From Papaver somniferum (lineage: Eukaryota > Streptophyta > Magnoliopsida > Ranunculales > Papaveraceae): a stretch of DNA of 64,000 nucleotides. Both the position numbers and the translations under genes were made by a program. This document shows, piece after piece, positions 45,675-56,478 of this stretch. Under the pieces are notes generated by a model. The model was not told the DNA's origin. It made no database searches and saw only the letters and a list, made by a program, of their open reading frames with translations. Numbering within the stretch: the stretch's first letter is position 1; each line of letters begins with the position of its first letter. Location of the stretch: positions 36,978,859-37,042,858 of the forward strand of contig NC_039361.1 in the NCBI RefSeq assembly GCF_003573695.1, read 5' to 3'.

Positions 45675-46405
45675 ATGTTTAACATTATACTCCTGAGTTA
45701 GCTAGCACTGGAATGGTCATCTTTAGAGTCAGGTCAAAAGTTCATAAAAATCCCAGCTAGTTGATTTCTTTCTAGTTCTTGATAGCCGTGACCAATAAAA
45801 GACAAACCTTCACAGGATAAAATCTCCAGAGTGAAAATTGTTCTACGATAAGTTTCACGCCACTTTACGCACATATATACTTTCTGGTAGCCAATCCTCA
45901 GTTTTATCTAAATGTTGATATGATATCCATCAGAAGAAAAGCAACCAATTAACTACCACAGTTATGAGTGGAAACATTACATATTCTGATAGTTCCAAAC
46001 AGGTGTCAAGTGATTTTGTAAAAAAATTGGCTAAAATTTAACAATTAACCCTCGAACAATAATCTCAAATACTTCTACAAATTCCTCCTACCCTGTTCAA
46101 ACGAAATAATTAGGTGTTTGAGATTTTTACAAACGATTGATGCTCACAAACGGGTTGTAGAAAGTAACACAATCATACCTTTTTACCATATGCCCTTTAA
46201 AACCCGCTGGCAGTAATCATACCGTCTCCTCGGCCATGCGTGTAAGCTGCTACTCTAAATCGAGTGAAATAACAAACTCTAAATCGAGTAAAAGAATTGG
46301 ATTCAAATTGATTTCGCTTTTTATTGTTCTAATTTAATAGAGTACGAATTTGGTTTTGATAGATAAAGCAAAAAAAATGATATTCAGTCGTAGCAACATC
46401 AGACT
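45675..46405. other. Unassigned flank right of the Sirevirus-like LTR
   Basis: No coding sequence. A phrase CTCTAAATCGAGT is repeated at about 46252 and 46277. Sequence just outside the LTR (AACATTATACT, near 45681) weakly resembles the outer flank of the inverted LTR at 25276 (reverse complement GTATTATACT). Confidence 0.4.
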
Positions 46406-46653
46406 CCCCCCCCCCCCCCCTCCTCAAATTGACTCAACCAAACACCAATTCAATCCAAACCCGATAAACTATGAACAATTTCTCCTCCAACAACCATCAG
46501 TAACCTCAAACATAAATATGAAATATAAACCAATTTAGTATAAGATGAAACCAGTTGCATCCTAGTTTAAAATGGGTGAAGGAAAATTAGTATAGGATGA
46601 AACCAGTTGCATCCTAGTTTAAAATGGATGAAACCAAATTCAACCCAATTTAG
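46406..46653. repeat. Left copy of the ~250-bp sequence flanking the Athila element
   Basis: Starts with 15 C residues and then matches 54070-54320 in the same orientation (ACCAAACACCAATTCA, CTCCTCCAACAACCA, ATAAATATGAAATATAAACC, then two minisatellite units). It ends at TTTAG exactly where truncated Athila integrase sequence begins. Confidence 0.85.
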
Positions 46654-47440
46654 CTACCTTATGTGTAATACAAAAATGCAACCCTCCATCACTAATTATA
46701 GCTTGCAGTGTACCAAAACGTGTAAGTATATTATTTTTCAAGAACTCAATCACAACCCTATGGTCATTGGTTTTACACGCAACCGCCTCAATCCACTTAG
46801 AGACATAGTCTACGGCGACAAGGATGTATAGGTTACCAAAAGAATTAGGAAACGGACCCATAAAGTCAATACCCCACACATCAAAGACCTCAACAATTAA
46901 AATAGGGTTCAAGGGCATCATGTTCCTACGGGAAATGGTTCCTAATTTCTGGCATCGTTCACAAGTAACGCAGTAACTGTGGGAGTCTTTAAACAACAAA
47001 GGCCAATAGAATCCACACTGCAATATCTTAGCAGCAGTTTTCTTAGCACTAAAGTGACCCCCACAAGCATGATCATGACAAAAGGAAATAATACTGGACT
47101 GGTCACTCTCAGGTATACATCTCCTAATAATCTGGTCTGGACAATACTTAAACAAATAAGGATCATCCCAAAAGAAGTGCTTAACCTCAGCTAAAAATCT
47201 AGAACGATCTTGTTTACCCCAATGTTGGGGCATTCGACCAGTAACAAGATAGTTCACTATATTCGCATACCAAGGTAATTGGGTAACAAAGAACAATTGT
47301 TCATCAGGAAAGCTATCCCTTATAGGAAGGGAATCATCTGGGGAACTAACAACTAGCCTAGACAAGTGATCTGCTACTACACATTTTCGCGCCCTTTTTG
47401 TCTCTAATGTCTGGAGAAAATCTTGCAACAATAGATCCAC
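46654..47440 (-). pseudogene. Athila integrase, truncated
   Basis: Zinc-finger half with HDHACGGHFSAKKTAAKI and CERC, then core motifs WGIDFMGPF (first Asp) and AIISDGGLHF (second Asp). Residues between SDGG and a HKVA remnant are missing and the protein then runs into the flanking repeat at 46653, so the catalytic Glu is absent. An N-terminal stretch (YLVTGRMP...FFWDDPYLFKYC) is the usual pre-integrase segment. Confidence 0.88.
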
Positions 47441-47558
47441 TAATCAATCTAGGTTTGTATCCTTCTTAGACAAAAGGTATTTCAAAGCAGCATGATCAGT
47501 ATATATTGATCTTAGAACCTAAGAGATAGGGTCTAAACTTGTCTAAGCAAACACATGG

Positions 47559-47822
47559 CTAAAGTTCTTCTTCTCTAGTGGTATAGTTCAACTGGGCATC
47601 ATTCAGAGTTTTGCTAGCATAGTAAATCACATGAAGTAACTTATTTTCTCGCTGACCTAGCACAACACCAATAGCATAATCTGAAGCATCACACATGATC
47701 TCAAAGGGTAGGTTCCAGTTGGGTGCCTGGACTATGGGGGCGGTAGTGAGTAATGACTTAAGCTTCTCAAAAGCCTCTAAACAAGCATCATCAAAGACAA
47801 ACTTAACATCTTTTGCAAGCAA
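47559..47822 (-). pseudogene. Athila RNase H, N-terminal part
   Basis: FDDACLEAFEKLKSLL, then FEIMCDASDYAIGVVLGQ with the catalytic Asp, then IYYASKTLNDAQLNYTTREEEL. The remainder lies in other frames up to 47440. Family-typical tether from RT. Confidence 0.85.
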
Positions 47823-48099
47823 ATTGCAAAGAGGTCTAGAATCAAGCTAAAATCCTTAATGAATCGACGATAAAAACCTGCATGCCCTAAGAATGACCTA
47901 ATATCTCTTACGGTTTTTGGGACCTGTAAAGTTTAATAAGATCAACTTTGGCTTATCTACCTCTATACCCTTAGAAGATACATATGCCCTAAACAATTCC
48001 TGAACGAACCATGTGACATTTCTCCCAATTAAGCACTAAATTTTTTCCTTACACCTAGTCAAAACTAATGACAAATGATGCAAGCACTCATCGAAAGAC

Positions 48100-48790
48100 G
48101 AACCAAACACTGAAAATCATCCATAAAGACCTCTAAAACCGTTCTACCATGTCAGAAAATATGCTCATCATGCAACGTGAAAAGTCGCAGGGGCATTACA
48201 AGCCAAAGGCATGCGTCTATACGCAAAGGTACCAAAGGGACAGGTAAAAGTGGTTTTCTCCTGGTCTTCTGGGGCAATAACGATCTGATTATATCCAGAG
48301 TAGCCATCTAAAAAGCAGTAGTGACTATGTCCAGCTAATCTCTCTAGCATCTGGTCGATGAAGGGAAGGGGAAAGTGGTCCTTCCTAGTGACCTTGTTCA
48401 ATTTCCTATAGTCAATACAAACACGCCAACCCGTGGTCACTCGGGTCGGGATTAACCATTTTTATCATTCTGGACTACAGTAATACCAGATTTCTTGGGA
48501 ACAACCTGAACGGGGCTGACCCACTTACTGTCTGAAATAGGGTAGATAATGCCTGCATCTAATAGCTTAAGAACCTCAGTTCGAACTACTTCTTTCATAT
48601 TGGGGTTTAGTCGACGTTGCATCTCCCTAGAAGGTTTGGTGTCTTCCTCTAAATAGATCTGATGCATACAAACAGTAGGACTTATACCCTTAATGTCTGC
48701 TATGGTCCACCCTAAAGCTTCCTTGTTGTTTTGAAGGACGGTTACTAGCCTACTTTCCTGATCTCTATCCAAGTCGGAAGAAACAATCAC
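48100..48790 (-). pseudogene. Athila reverse transcriptase
   Basis: 48790-48452 gives the connection region and KLLDAGIIYPISDSKWVSPVQVVPKK. 48440-48168 gives WRVCIDYRKLN, FLDGYSGYNQI (first catalytic Asp) and FGTFAYRRMPL. Beyond a stop, VLEVFMDDF carries the FMDD catalytic pair near 48125. At least two frame breaks; sequence between 48100 and 47830 is degraded. Confidence 0.87.
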
Positions 48791-48810
48791 AGGTAAAGTC
48801 TCAGACGGGC

Positions 48811-49723
48811 CTAAAACACATACTTCAGGGTATCTGGCAATGGTTTTAGGTCCAACTTAGGAGGCTCTTCTAAAGAAGGAACTAGGGTAGACTTAGAAAC
48901 TGGTAGTGGTTCGAACTTAGGTTTCCATCCATTACTAGTATCTAACAAAGGGGTTGAATCTAACAAAGCATTCACCTCATTAATCACATTATCATCATCA
49001 AAATCAATCCCAAAGTGAGCTAGGCATTTTTCTAATGGATCTTCTAACAAAGTGTTTGGTAATGACTCCTCGACTAATGTTCCTATCATGTTCACCTCTT
49101 CTATATTCGAGTCATCTAGTTCAGAGGGTAGCTTACTAATATTAAAAATGTTCAGCTCAATAGTCATATTACCAAAAGACAAATTCATAATACCATTTCG
49201 ACAGTTAATGATCGCATTGGATGTAGCTAAAAACGGGCGACCTAAAATCACTGGTATTTGGTTCTCTGGGTCAGGGACAGGTTGGGTATCTAGGATAACA
49301 AAATCCACTGGATAAATAAACTTGTCAACCTCTATGAGAACATCCTCGATCACACCACGAGGAATTTTAACGGACCTATCAGCTCTGAAGTGTCATCTGG
49401 GTAGGTTTCATCTCACCAAGTCCTAGCTTAAGGTACACATGATATGGAAGTAAATTCACACTGGCTCCTAAGTCAAGCAAAGCTTTCTCAACACGGTACT
49501 TACCTATTGTACAAGCAATGGTAGGGGACCCTGGGTCTTTATACTTAGGAGTAGTGGTATTCTGAATAATAGAACTCACATGACTAGCTATGAAGGCTTT
49601 CTTCTGGACACTGAGCTTACGCTTTCGCGTACACAAGTCCTTAAGGAACTTGGCATAAGAGGGAATCTGCCTAATTGCATCTAATAATGGAAGGTTGATA
49701 TTAACCTGCTTAAAAACCTCCAA
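48811..49723 (-). pseudogene. Athila protease region
   Basis: 49723-49379 contains NLPLLDAIRQIPSYAKFLKD and the active-site-like ALLDLGASVNLLPY (DLGAS in place of DTGAS is common in Athila). 49353-48811 gives DVLIEVDKFIYPVDFVILD, PVILGRPFLATSNAIINC and an acidic linker. One frame change lies between the two parts. Confidence 0.85.
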
Positions 49724-49866
49724 TATATCATTAAAGTTGGACTCCCTCTTAGTCGGAACTAGCAGCTGGGGAAACGGGGCTCTGGGAACAAAGCCGGGCT
49801 CATCAGGACCCTCATTGGTCTCTTTAGACTCTATCAGTCTCTCATTCTCTGGCTCAGCAGGGTGAA

Positions 49867-51300
49867 CTACACATGTTCACTATCAGGCATGGCAACCTTG
49901 TTGTCAACTTTCTTTCCACTCCTAAGGGTTGTGACAGCATTCACATGATTGTACGATTTCTCTCCTTTGGGGTTAGGATCAGTACTAGGGAACCTTCCAT
50001 CTTCTCTCTCACTTATGAACTTAGCTATTTGTCCTACTTGAAGTTCTAATTTGGCAAGACTCTGGGAATTATTCTTCAATTCTTGCCTAGTTTCTTGTTG
50101 AAAGCTCATGTGGTTCTTTGATAGCATGTCATGGTTATTTGCTAACATAGTGAGAGTTTCTTCTAAGGTAGAGATCTTTTTCTCGAAGTGTTCTGAAACT
50201 GGGTTTGACCTGAAGAGTTCTTAAAAGCAAACCTGGGGGAGGCTGAGAATTGCTAGACTGGCCTTGACTCTGGCCCTTAGACCAAGAGAAATTAGGATGG
50301 TTTCTCCAACCAGGGTTGTAGGTTTCTGAGTATGGGTCAAACTTCTGACGGTTCTCAAACCTAGCGTTGTTATAGACAGCATGGGCTTTTCTTCACTAAC
50401 CTGACCTTCCCAAAATGAATTATCGGGCTCTATTCCACAACTAGAGACTTGAGAGGCTCTATTAGGTTCAACAAGGGACCTATTTTTAGACTGACCCATT
50501 TCCAAAGCTTCTAACCTTCTGGACAAAGCAAAAACTTAGCATCTGACCAAAACTCGTATCTACCATATTGGTGCTACTTCTATTGACCAAGAGTCTTTTA
50601 GGGGGTTCAACACAAGATTCCCACTGTTGGGATTTTTCAGCGATAGCTCCTAAGAAGGTAAAAGCATCATCAGCATTTTTACTAGTGAACTCACCAGCGC
50701 ACATAGACTCAACCATGGCTTTGGTCGAATAGTCCAAACCATCATAAATAATCTTACAGTTTCATATTATCAAATCCATGGTGAGGACACTGGATAGAGA
50801 TCATTGAATCTCTAAAAATATAAAGAGACTCTCCCTCTTGACACTAGCACTAATTTCTGCCTAACATGCAGTTTTATGCTTAGGGTAGAATTTCATATAG
50901 AAGGCAGCATAAGTTCCTGCCATGTTTCATGGATTCAGACGGTAGGTTGTTCAGCCAGGTCTTGGCTTTGTCTCTCAAGAAAAGGGAAACATCTTAAGTT
51001 TCAAGACTTCATCGTAAGGTCCTTTATCTAATTGTCCACAATTTCCTCAAAGTCCCTAATATGGAAATAAGGGTTCTCATCATCTTTTCCTAAGAATATA
51101 GGGATCATCTGAAGAATACTAGGTTTTATCTCGAAATTAGCCGTAGTGGCTGGCAATTTAATGCACGAAGCTCGGTTGGACCTAGTTGGGAACATGTAAT
51201 CTTTCAAAGTTGCCATCGGGCACAACAGAAGTACTAGGGGTACTTTCCTCACGAAGAGACAGATTCTCAAAACTGAAGTTTCCAAAAACAGGGCTCTCAA
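49867..51300 (-). pseudogene. Athila gag
   Basis: Fragments in several frames: 51300-51028 (KLPATTANFEIKPSILQM, NPYFHIRDFEEIV), degraded capsid 51020-50740, 50737-50486 (TKAMVESMCAGEFTSKNADD with FLGAIAEKSQQWE), then the C-terminal Gln/Asn-rich part 50526-49867. Order and motifs match Athila gag; a clear zinc knuckle is not visible. Confidence 0.85.
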
Positions 51301-52455
51301 AGAAGAATCTTCGAGCTCCCTGCTTAATCAGAAGAACTACTAGGTTTTTCGCTAATCAATCGACCTAGAGTATCTCTTTTCCAAGCCCTATTAACAAAAT
51401 CGGGCATACACTAAAAAAATTCAAAAAGAATAAAACCTAACAGGAAGGTTCTAGCAAACACACAGCAGGCTGACTCGACTTCACCAAGCAAACCTAAAGA
51501 TTTCTAGCAAACAAAAGCATGATGGCTCCACTTAGATTGTTTCTAGACCAGCTTCTAATCCTTCGAAAGGGAATTCGTTACAGTTTGAGCAACCCCTGGA
51601 TCAATCCGAGCTAATGTGAGTGAAACGAGGCGAGGGAAGCTCAGGAGCTTTGATACCCAAGGCCTCACCGGCGTTACAAGGCGCTTGTTCAACTCCAGAA
51701 GTCATCATGAACTTTAAGTTGCTTAAAAGGTGACCAATATCCTTCGAAATTTCCTAACAAGCTCGATACCCTATAGGTCTCTTTCTAATCAGATTTTAAA
51801 TCTTGGGTTCGCGTTAGGTTTTGTTTTCCTAAGGCGGGCAAGAAGGGAACGGTGATGAAATCCGAACCCTTATCTTGTTTTGGCCAGGCCTTGCCCTTTA
51901 CTAGGAATATAAAAACAGTCTGGTTCGTCCTCAATCAATTATCACCTTAAGGAATATAGTAACCTGCTTGCAGGAGATTCGCGGGTGTTTCGATTGGACT
52001 TACCTCCCATACCAGACGGGCGAAGAACCGTTGTAGTCGACTCGGGCCACGACTCATATGTCATGTACGAATCCGAGGGGCCGAGACGATATTGTAATCG
52101 TCGTCCTTCCCTGCAAACAGTTTGTATTTAAGGATACCCTTCCGTAGGGTATAAAAATAAAAATAAAAATGTCCAAAGTTTAAAGTCCACAGTCCACAAA
52201 AATAAAGTGCAAAAACAAAAAGTAAATTACAAAATATTTCCTAATACAATTCTAAAAAATAATAATAATAAAACTAAATCCTAAAAAAAAAATCTTCTTT
52301 TTTTTTTCTTCTCTTTACGCTTTAAGCTTTTTTTTTTCTCCAAGTCCTTAGTGTTCACTTCAAACCTGTAAATCAAAGACAAAAAGAAACGTAAAAAGGA
52401 ACAAAAAAACTAAAAATAAATAATAAATCTAAAAAAAATGCTACCTAAACACAAA
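51301..52455 (-). other. Athila leader between primer site and gag
   Basis: Non-coding, 1.15 kb, in keeping with the long leaders of Athila elements. Contains poly(A)/poly(T) stretches at 52150-52440. Confidence 0.6.
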
Positions 52456-52473
52456 TCCGCGTCGCCGGCGCCA
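52456..52473 (-). promoter_or_regulatory. Primer-binding site of the Athila element
   Basis: TGGCGCCGGCGACGCGGA on the minus strand, 6 nt from the LTR. Resembles the tRNA-Asp type primer site (TGGCGCCGTTGCC...) known for Athila and related elements. Confidence 0.75.
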
Positions 52474-52479
52474 AAAATT

Positions 52480-54069
52480 TGATGTATTTTCAAATGGTTG
52501 TAGAGATGGTGGTAAAAAGGGGTCTTTTCAGACTTGTGAAGAAAACAATTTTTCTAGATTTAAATTAAACAGGCAAATAAATAAAATAGTTCAAACCTTT
52601 AGAGAAAATACCAAGACTAGGATTCCACCATTGACCAATTAAATAGTAAACTCTAAATAATATTCATGCAATTCTATCTTTAAAAATAATTCTAATATTT
52701 GCCTCAAATATATTTTTGAAGTAATAATTGTAATCACAAAGTATAAAACATCAAAAGTTTTTAAAACCCAGCATGCTTCATCAAAATAATTCACAACTAT
52801 TCAATAAAAACTAATATTTCAAATTCAATTCCATGCAAATAATCAAATAATAATATTGAAAATAAATAATAAAATTAGAATTATACCAATCAATATGGAC
52901 CAATGGCTTCCTCCGTCGTCTCGGATAATGGGTTTAGCTCCTCATCCAAAAAACATACTCACAAGATGTGTTCATGGCTAAATAGGTGTTTTTATTGATG
53001 AAAATAATTTAGAATTGAAGTTTGTAACGCTGTAAAAGTGTTACAGCGTCACTGTTACAAAATGGTAAGGGCTGAAAATAAACGATATAAGGAAACTGCT
53101 GTATAAGAACGATACTTGTTTCCGCTTTTAAGACTGTCGAAGAACGACGGACTCTGCGAGTCTGTTCTTCGTCTTCTTCTTCCTCCTCGAGCAGCAGCAG
53201 CAACAACAACACCTCCTGTAACTTCTTCTTCTCGTCTCTCATGAACTCCCGACTCTCTCCTAAGGGTTTCTAAAACTTTCTCACCCTCTTTATGACTTGA
53301 ACCAACTCTTATATATCCCACAGACCCCAAATATCTCGTATAAATTCAAGATTTCTTCTCCGTGCAGTTAAGAGAATATCTCTCTTCAATCCTCTCTGTA
53401 CGCGTCTTCTGACCTCTTCTGAGTTATCTAAACTCTCCAAACTCCAACTAAGACTTGAACAGGACCAGGTACATCCATATCCTGGCGTAAAACTCTCACA
53501 AAATCTTTGAAAATAATCAGAAAAATACGTATCCCTGTTGAACTCTTTTTTACTTCTCCCGGGCAATTCAACCCAATTGGTTGGGTCCAATCAATCTCAA
53601 CGAACCTTATATGCTATAACAGGCCCAAAACAATCGATTCCAGTGATTTAATCTCTTAAAATCACGAACTACAATTCAAACCAAAATCTGGTTTGCTGTA
53701 ACATGCATTCCCGCCATTTTCTATTTCAAATTATAAAGATGACCTCCCCCTTATCCAGTTCCAGTGTCCCTTTAGTACATGCCCTGAAATGGGGTGCCCC
53801 TTATCCAAATTAGGGGTGCCTTTAGCAATTCTTCTAGGATGTTTTCCGCACTTTTTCAGGGTTCCTCCGGGGTATTTCCGGTACACTTATGGGGCATTTC
53901 CGATACACTATCAACGAAAATCCCAGGGCCACATTTTTAGCCAATTTTGCCGCAAAGCCTTATTTATCCAAAAACACCTACAAAAGCATAAAAGACCATA
54001 ATAAGTACAAAATCGAGCACTAATAATATATACAAATGAGATATATTAGACACATAAATGTGTCTATCA
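52480..54069 (-). repeat. 5' LTR of the Athila element
   Basis: 1590 bp. On the minus strand it starts TGATAGACACATTTATGTGT and ends in TCA next to the primer site. Collinear with the solo LTR at 42227-43830. Confidence 0.88.
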
Positions 54070-54320
54070 CCCCCCAGCTCAAATTTTCTCAACCAAACAC
54101 CAATTCAGTCCAAACCCAATAAACCCATGAAGATCTTCTCCTCCAACAACCAACAGTAACCTCAAACATAAATATGAAATATAAACCAATTTAGTATAAG
54201 ATGAAACCAGTTGCATCCTAGTTTAAAATGGGTGAAAGCAAATTCAACCCAATTTAGTATAGGATGAAACCAGTTGCATCCTAGTTTAAAATGGATGAAA
54301 CCAAATTCAATCCAATTTAG
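54070..54320. repeat. Right copy of the ~250-bp sequence flanking the Athila element
   Basis: Starts CCCCCCAGCTCAAATT directly after the LTR and is closely similar, in direct orientation, to 46406-46653. It continues without a break into more minisatellite units, so this is the likely native copy. Confidence 0.85.
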
Positions 54321-54540
54321 TATTACAATGAGTGATACCTAATTCAAAAATCATAGCTTCATCCTACCTATAGATAAAATCGGTTTCATCCTAGTTTAAA
54401 ATGGGTGAAAGAAAATTCAACCCAATTTAGTATAAGACGAAACCATTTCCACCCTAGTTTAAAATGGGAGAAACCAAATTCAACCCAATTTAGTATAATA
54501 TGAAACCAGTTTCGCTGTCTGTTCAACTCAATCTAGCACA
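54188..54540. repeat. ~60-bp minisatellite (TTTAGTATA.GATGAAACCAG units)
   Basis: Five to six imperfect units, each with TTTAGTATA(A/G)GATGAAACCAG, TGCATCCTAGTTTAAAATGG and AAATTCAACCCAA. Two units are also in the left flank copy at 46538-46653. Confidence 0.8.
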
Positions 54541-55439
54541 GGATAAAACCAGTTTTATCTAATTAATATGAACAAATTTGAAATCAATTGCAATCCAAAC
54601 AAAATTAAGGTTAAGAAATTTACCAATTTGAGCATATTCTTCATTTCTTATCTTCTGAAATCGAATAGACATAAAACCCTACTTTGAGAAATTTAATTAA
54701 ATTACGCACACAGAAAACCCATTTTGATGGTGGTGTTGCTGGTACCTATGATGGTGTTGTTGGATAAAGTTGATGATGTCGATGGTGGTGTTGGTGTTGG
54801 TGATTGTGGAGGAGATAGAGATGGTAGAGGAATATGATGTTACTGGTTTGATATTGGAGACGTTGTAGAAAGAAGACGATAGTACTTGTTGTTTGGTAAT
54901 GGATAAGATGAGGTGCAGAAGCTGATGGAGAACGAGAGCTTGTAATAGCTTTTTTAGATCTGGTTTCTGTGGAGGCGACGGAGGAGACGAGAAGAATTGT
55001 TGAGAAATAATATTAAATAGCGTAATAGAATGGATAATTCAGTCTCTTTCAAATAAAAAAGAGTATTGTCCATTTGACCCAGAGAAAAGGTTTACCCGTC
55101 CATCTGAACCGGAAAAAGTATCTTTTTGGGAAGATGTCCCATTTTCTGTATTAATAATGGAGGAAAAGAGAATGTATCAGACAAATGAGAATTGTCTTAG
55201 CCATACAAAACCAAGAGAAATTCAAAACCGTTACAAAAAAATAAAATAAGAAAATACGGGAAAGCAAAACACACAAAAGTAAAAAGGAGTACTCAAGAAA
55301 CAACATACTACAAATTGCAAATAAGTGTACTTAAAAGAATAACCCTCAAACATCCTATCAGACATACCCCAATTAAACAATGTACACTTAATAGAAATGA
55401 TCAACTGCTTCTAATTCTGTTTTTCTTACCGCCATGCAA
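54541..55439. other. Unassigned sequence with GGTGTTG-rich part
   Basis: 54730-54850 is rich in GGTGTTG/GATGGTG steps. 55050-55150 contains GGTTTACCCGTCCATCTGA and GGAAGATGTCCCATTTTC, which look like the terminal part of a DNA element, but no inverted partner was found. No ORF is supported. Confidence 0.4.
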
Positions 55440-56294
55440 ACGATCGTTTCTTTCTTTCCATGTTGTCTACCAAATTGTAAAAGGGATAAGACCCATAGCT
55501 TCTTTTTCATGTCATTACTCTTTTTGTTTTGACATTCCCATAGCGTAAGCTTAACATTCTCCATGAAAACCTACTTCAAAACAAAACTATCAAAAAAGTA
55601 ACTCCACAACTTTGTAGTTTCTTTACGATACAGGAAAAAGTGCTCATTAGTCTCCAGCTCCTCATTGCAAAGAATGCAAATACCTATATTTTGCCTACCG
55701 GTTCTTACTAAGAAGTCATTAGTCGGGTACCATTAAAACATGGAGTCCAAAGTCCAAATCAAGAGAGAAACTTTTAGTGGAATTTTTGGATTTCATAGTT
55801 GCTTATGCGGAAAAGTCCATCAACATCTAGTGAGTCATAACAACTAGCCACACTGAATTATTCCCTAAGTCTCATTTCCTCTTGTCATCTTCATCAGTTG
55901 TACCTAGAATCATAGAAGGGAAACCCAACAACAGTAACAGTGATATAACATCTCCAGGATCAGTTTTTCAAATTTTTTTGAGAAATCAAAGTCCCAAGCC
56001 AAGCTAGAGGATATGCAGTCTTTCACGGTTGCATTTTTCTTCCTTGATATCTTGTACAGAGTATTGAAAGAAAATTGTAAAGGAAGACTACCAATCCACT
56101 TATCTTTCCAAAACAAAATCTTACTACCATTGTTAGATTGAAGTAGAGTATTCTGCCCTATATGGTCTTTGGCATTAAAATACCATACCACAAACCATGA
56201 CCAACATATTTTGTACTTGAATTTGGTAAAAAAAGTTAACATTACCTTCAAACTTTTCGTGAACGATTTTTCTCCACGGAGCTTTCTTTTCTGC
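55440..56294 (-). pseudogene. LINE fragment (C-terminal part of ORF2)
   Basis: Minus strand shows APWRKIVHEKFEG (near 56280), then NGSKILFWKDKWIGSLPL (about 56130), and further down a zinc-binding zf-RVT block with ICILCNEELETNEHFF (about 55680-55640). This is the region after the RT palm in plant L1 ORF2. Frames change several times. The upstream RT is missing here because the L1 element at 56295 begins in mid-gene. Confidence 0.75.
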
Positions 56295-56478
56295 TTTTTT
56301 TTTGGTAAGTCCAAAATGAGTTAATGAATAGCAAAATTACAAAGCAAAATAAGAAGCAAGAAAAGAGGTCATAAAAACCCCAAAAACTTGCTACTTATTT
56401 GAAACAAAATAAGAAACATTTGGGTATTCAACAGAAATTAAGAAATCTGGTGTTCCAGTATAATGTCTTCCTTCCTCG

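Larger units (their letters stand above)
46654..54069 (-). mobile_element. Ty3/gypsy Athila element, 3'-truncated in integrase
   Basis: Minus-strand order: 5' LTR (54069-52480), primer site, 1.15-kb leader, gag, protease, RT, RNase H, and integrase cut before the catalytic Glu. The gag block near 51180-51080 (ending NPYFHIRDFEEIV), the LLDLGASVNLLPY protease, and the RT motifs (RRLNPNMKEVV, GIIYPISDSKWVSPVQVVPKK) are typical of Athila. The rest of integrase, any envelope-like gene and the 3' LTR are missing. Many frameshifts and stops show it is dead. Confidence 0.88.

Noticed and set aside
45675..46405. Possible continuation of the interrupted Sirevirus integrase right of the plus-strand LTR
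   Set aside because: No integrase, protease or gag motif was found in any frame.
53009..53590. Overlapping frames within the Athila 5' LTR
   Set aside because: They are inside an LTR, in several frames, with a Glu-rich stretch from simple sequence; no match to the other LTR copy's frames.
56295..56303. T9 run considered as a microsatellite
   Set aside because: Better explained as the poly(A) tail of the minus-strand LINE because coding order and position fit its 3' end.
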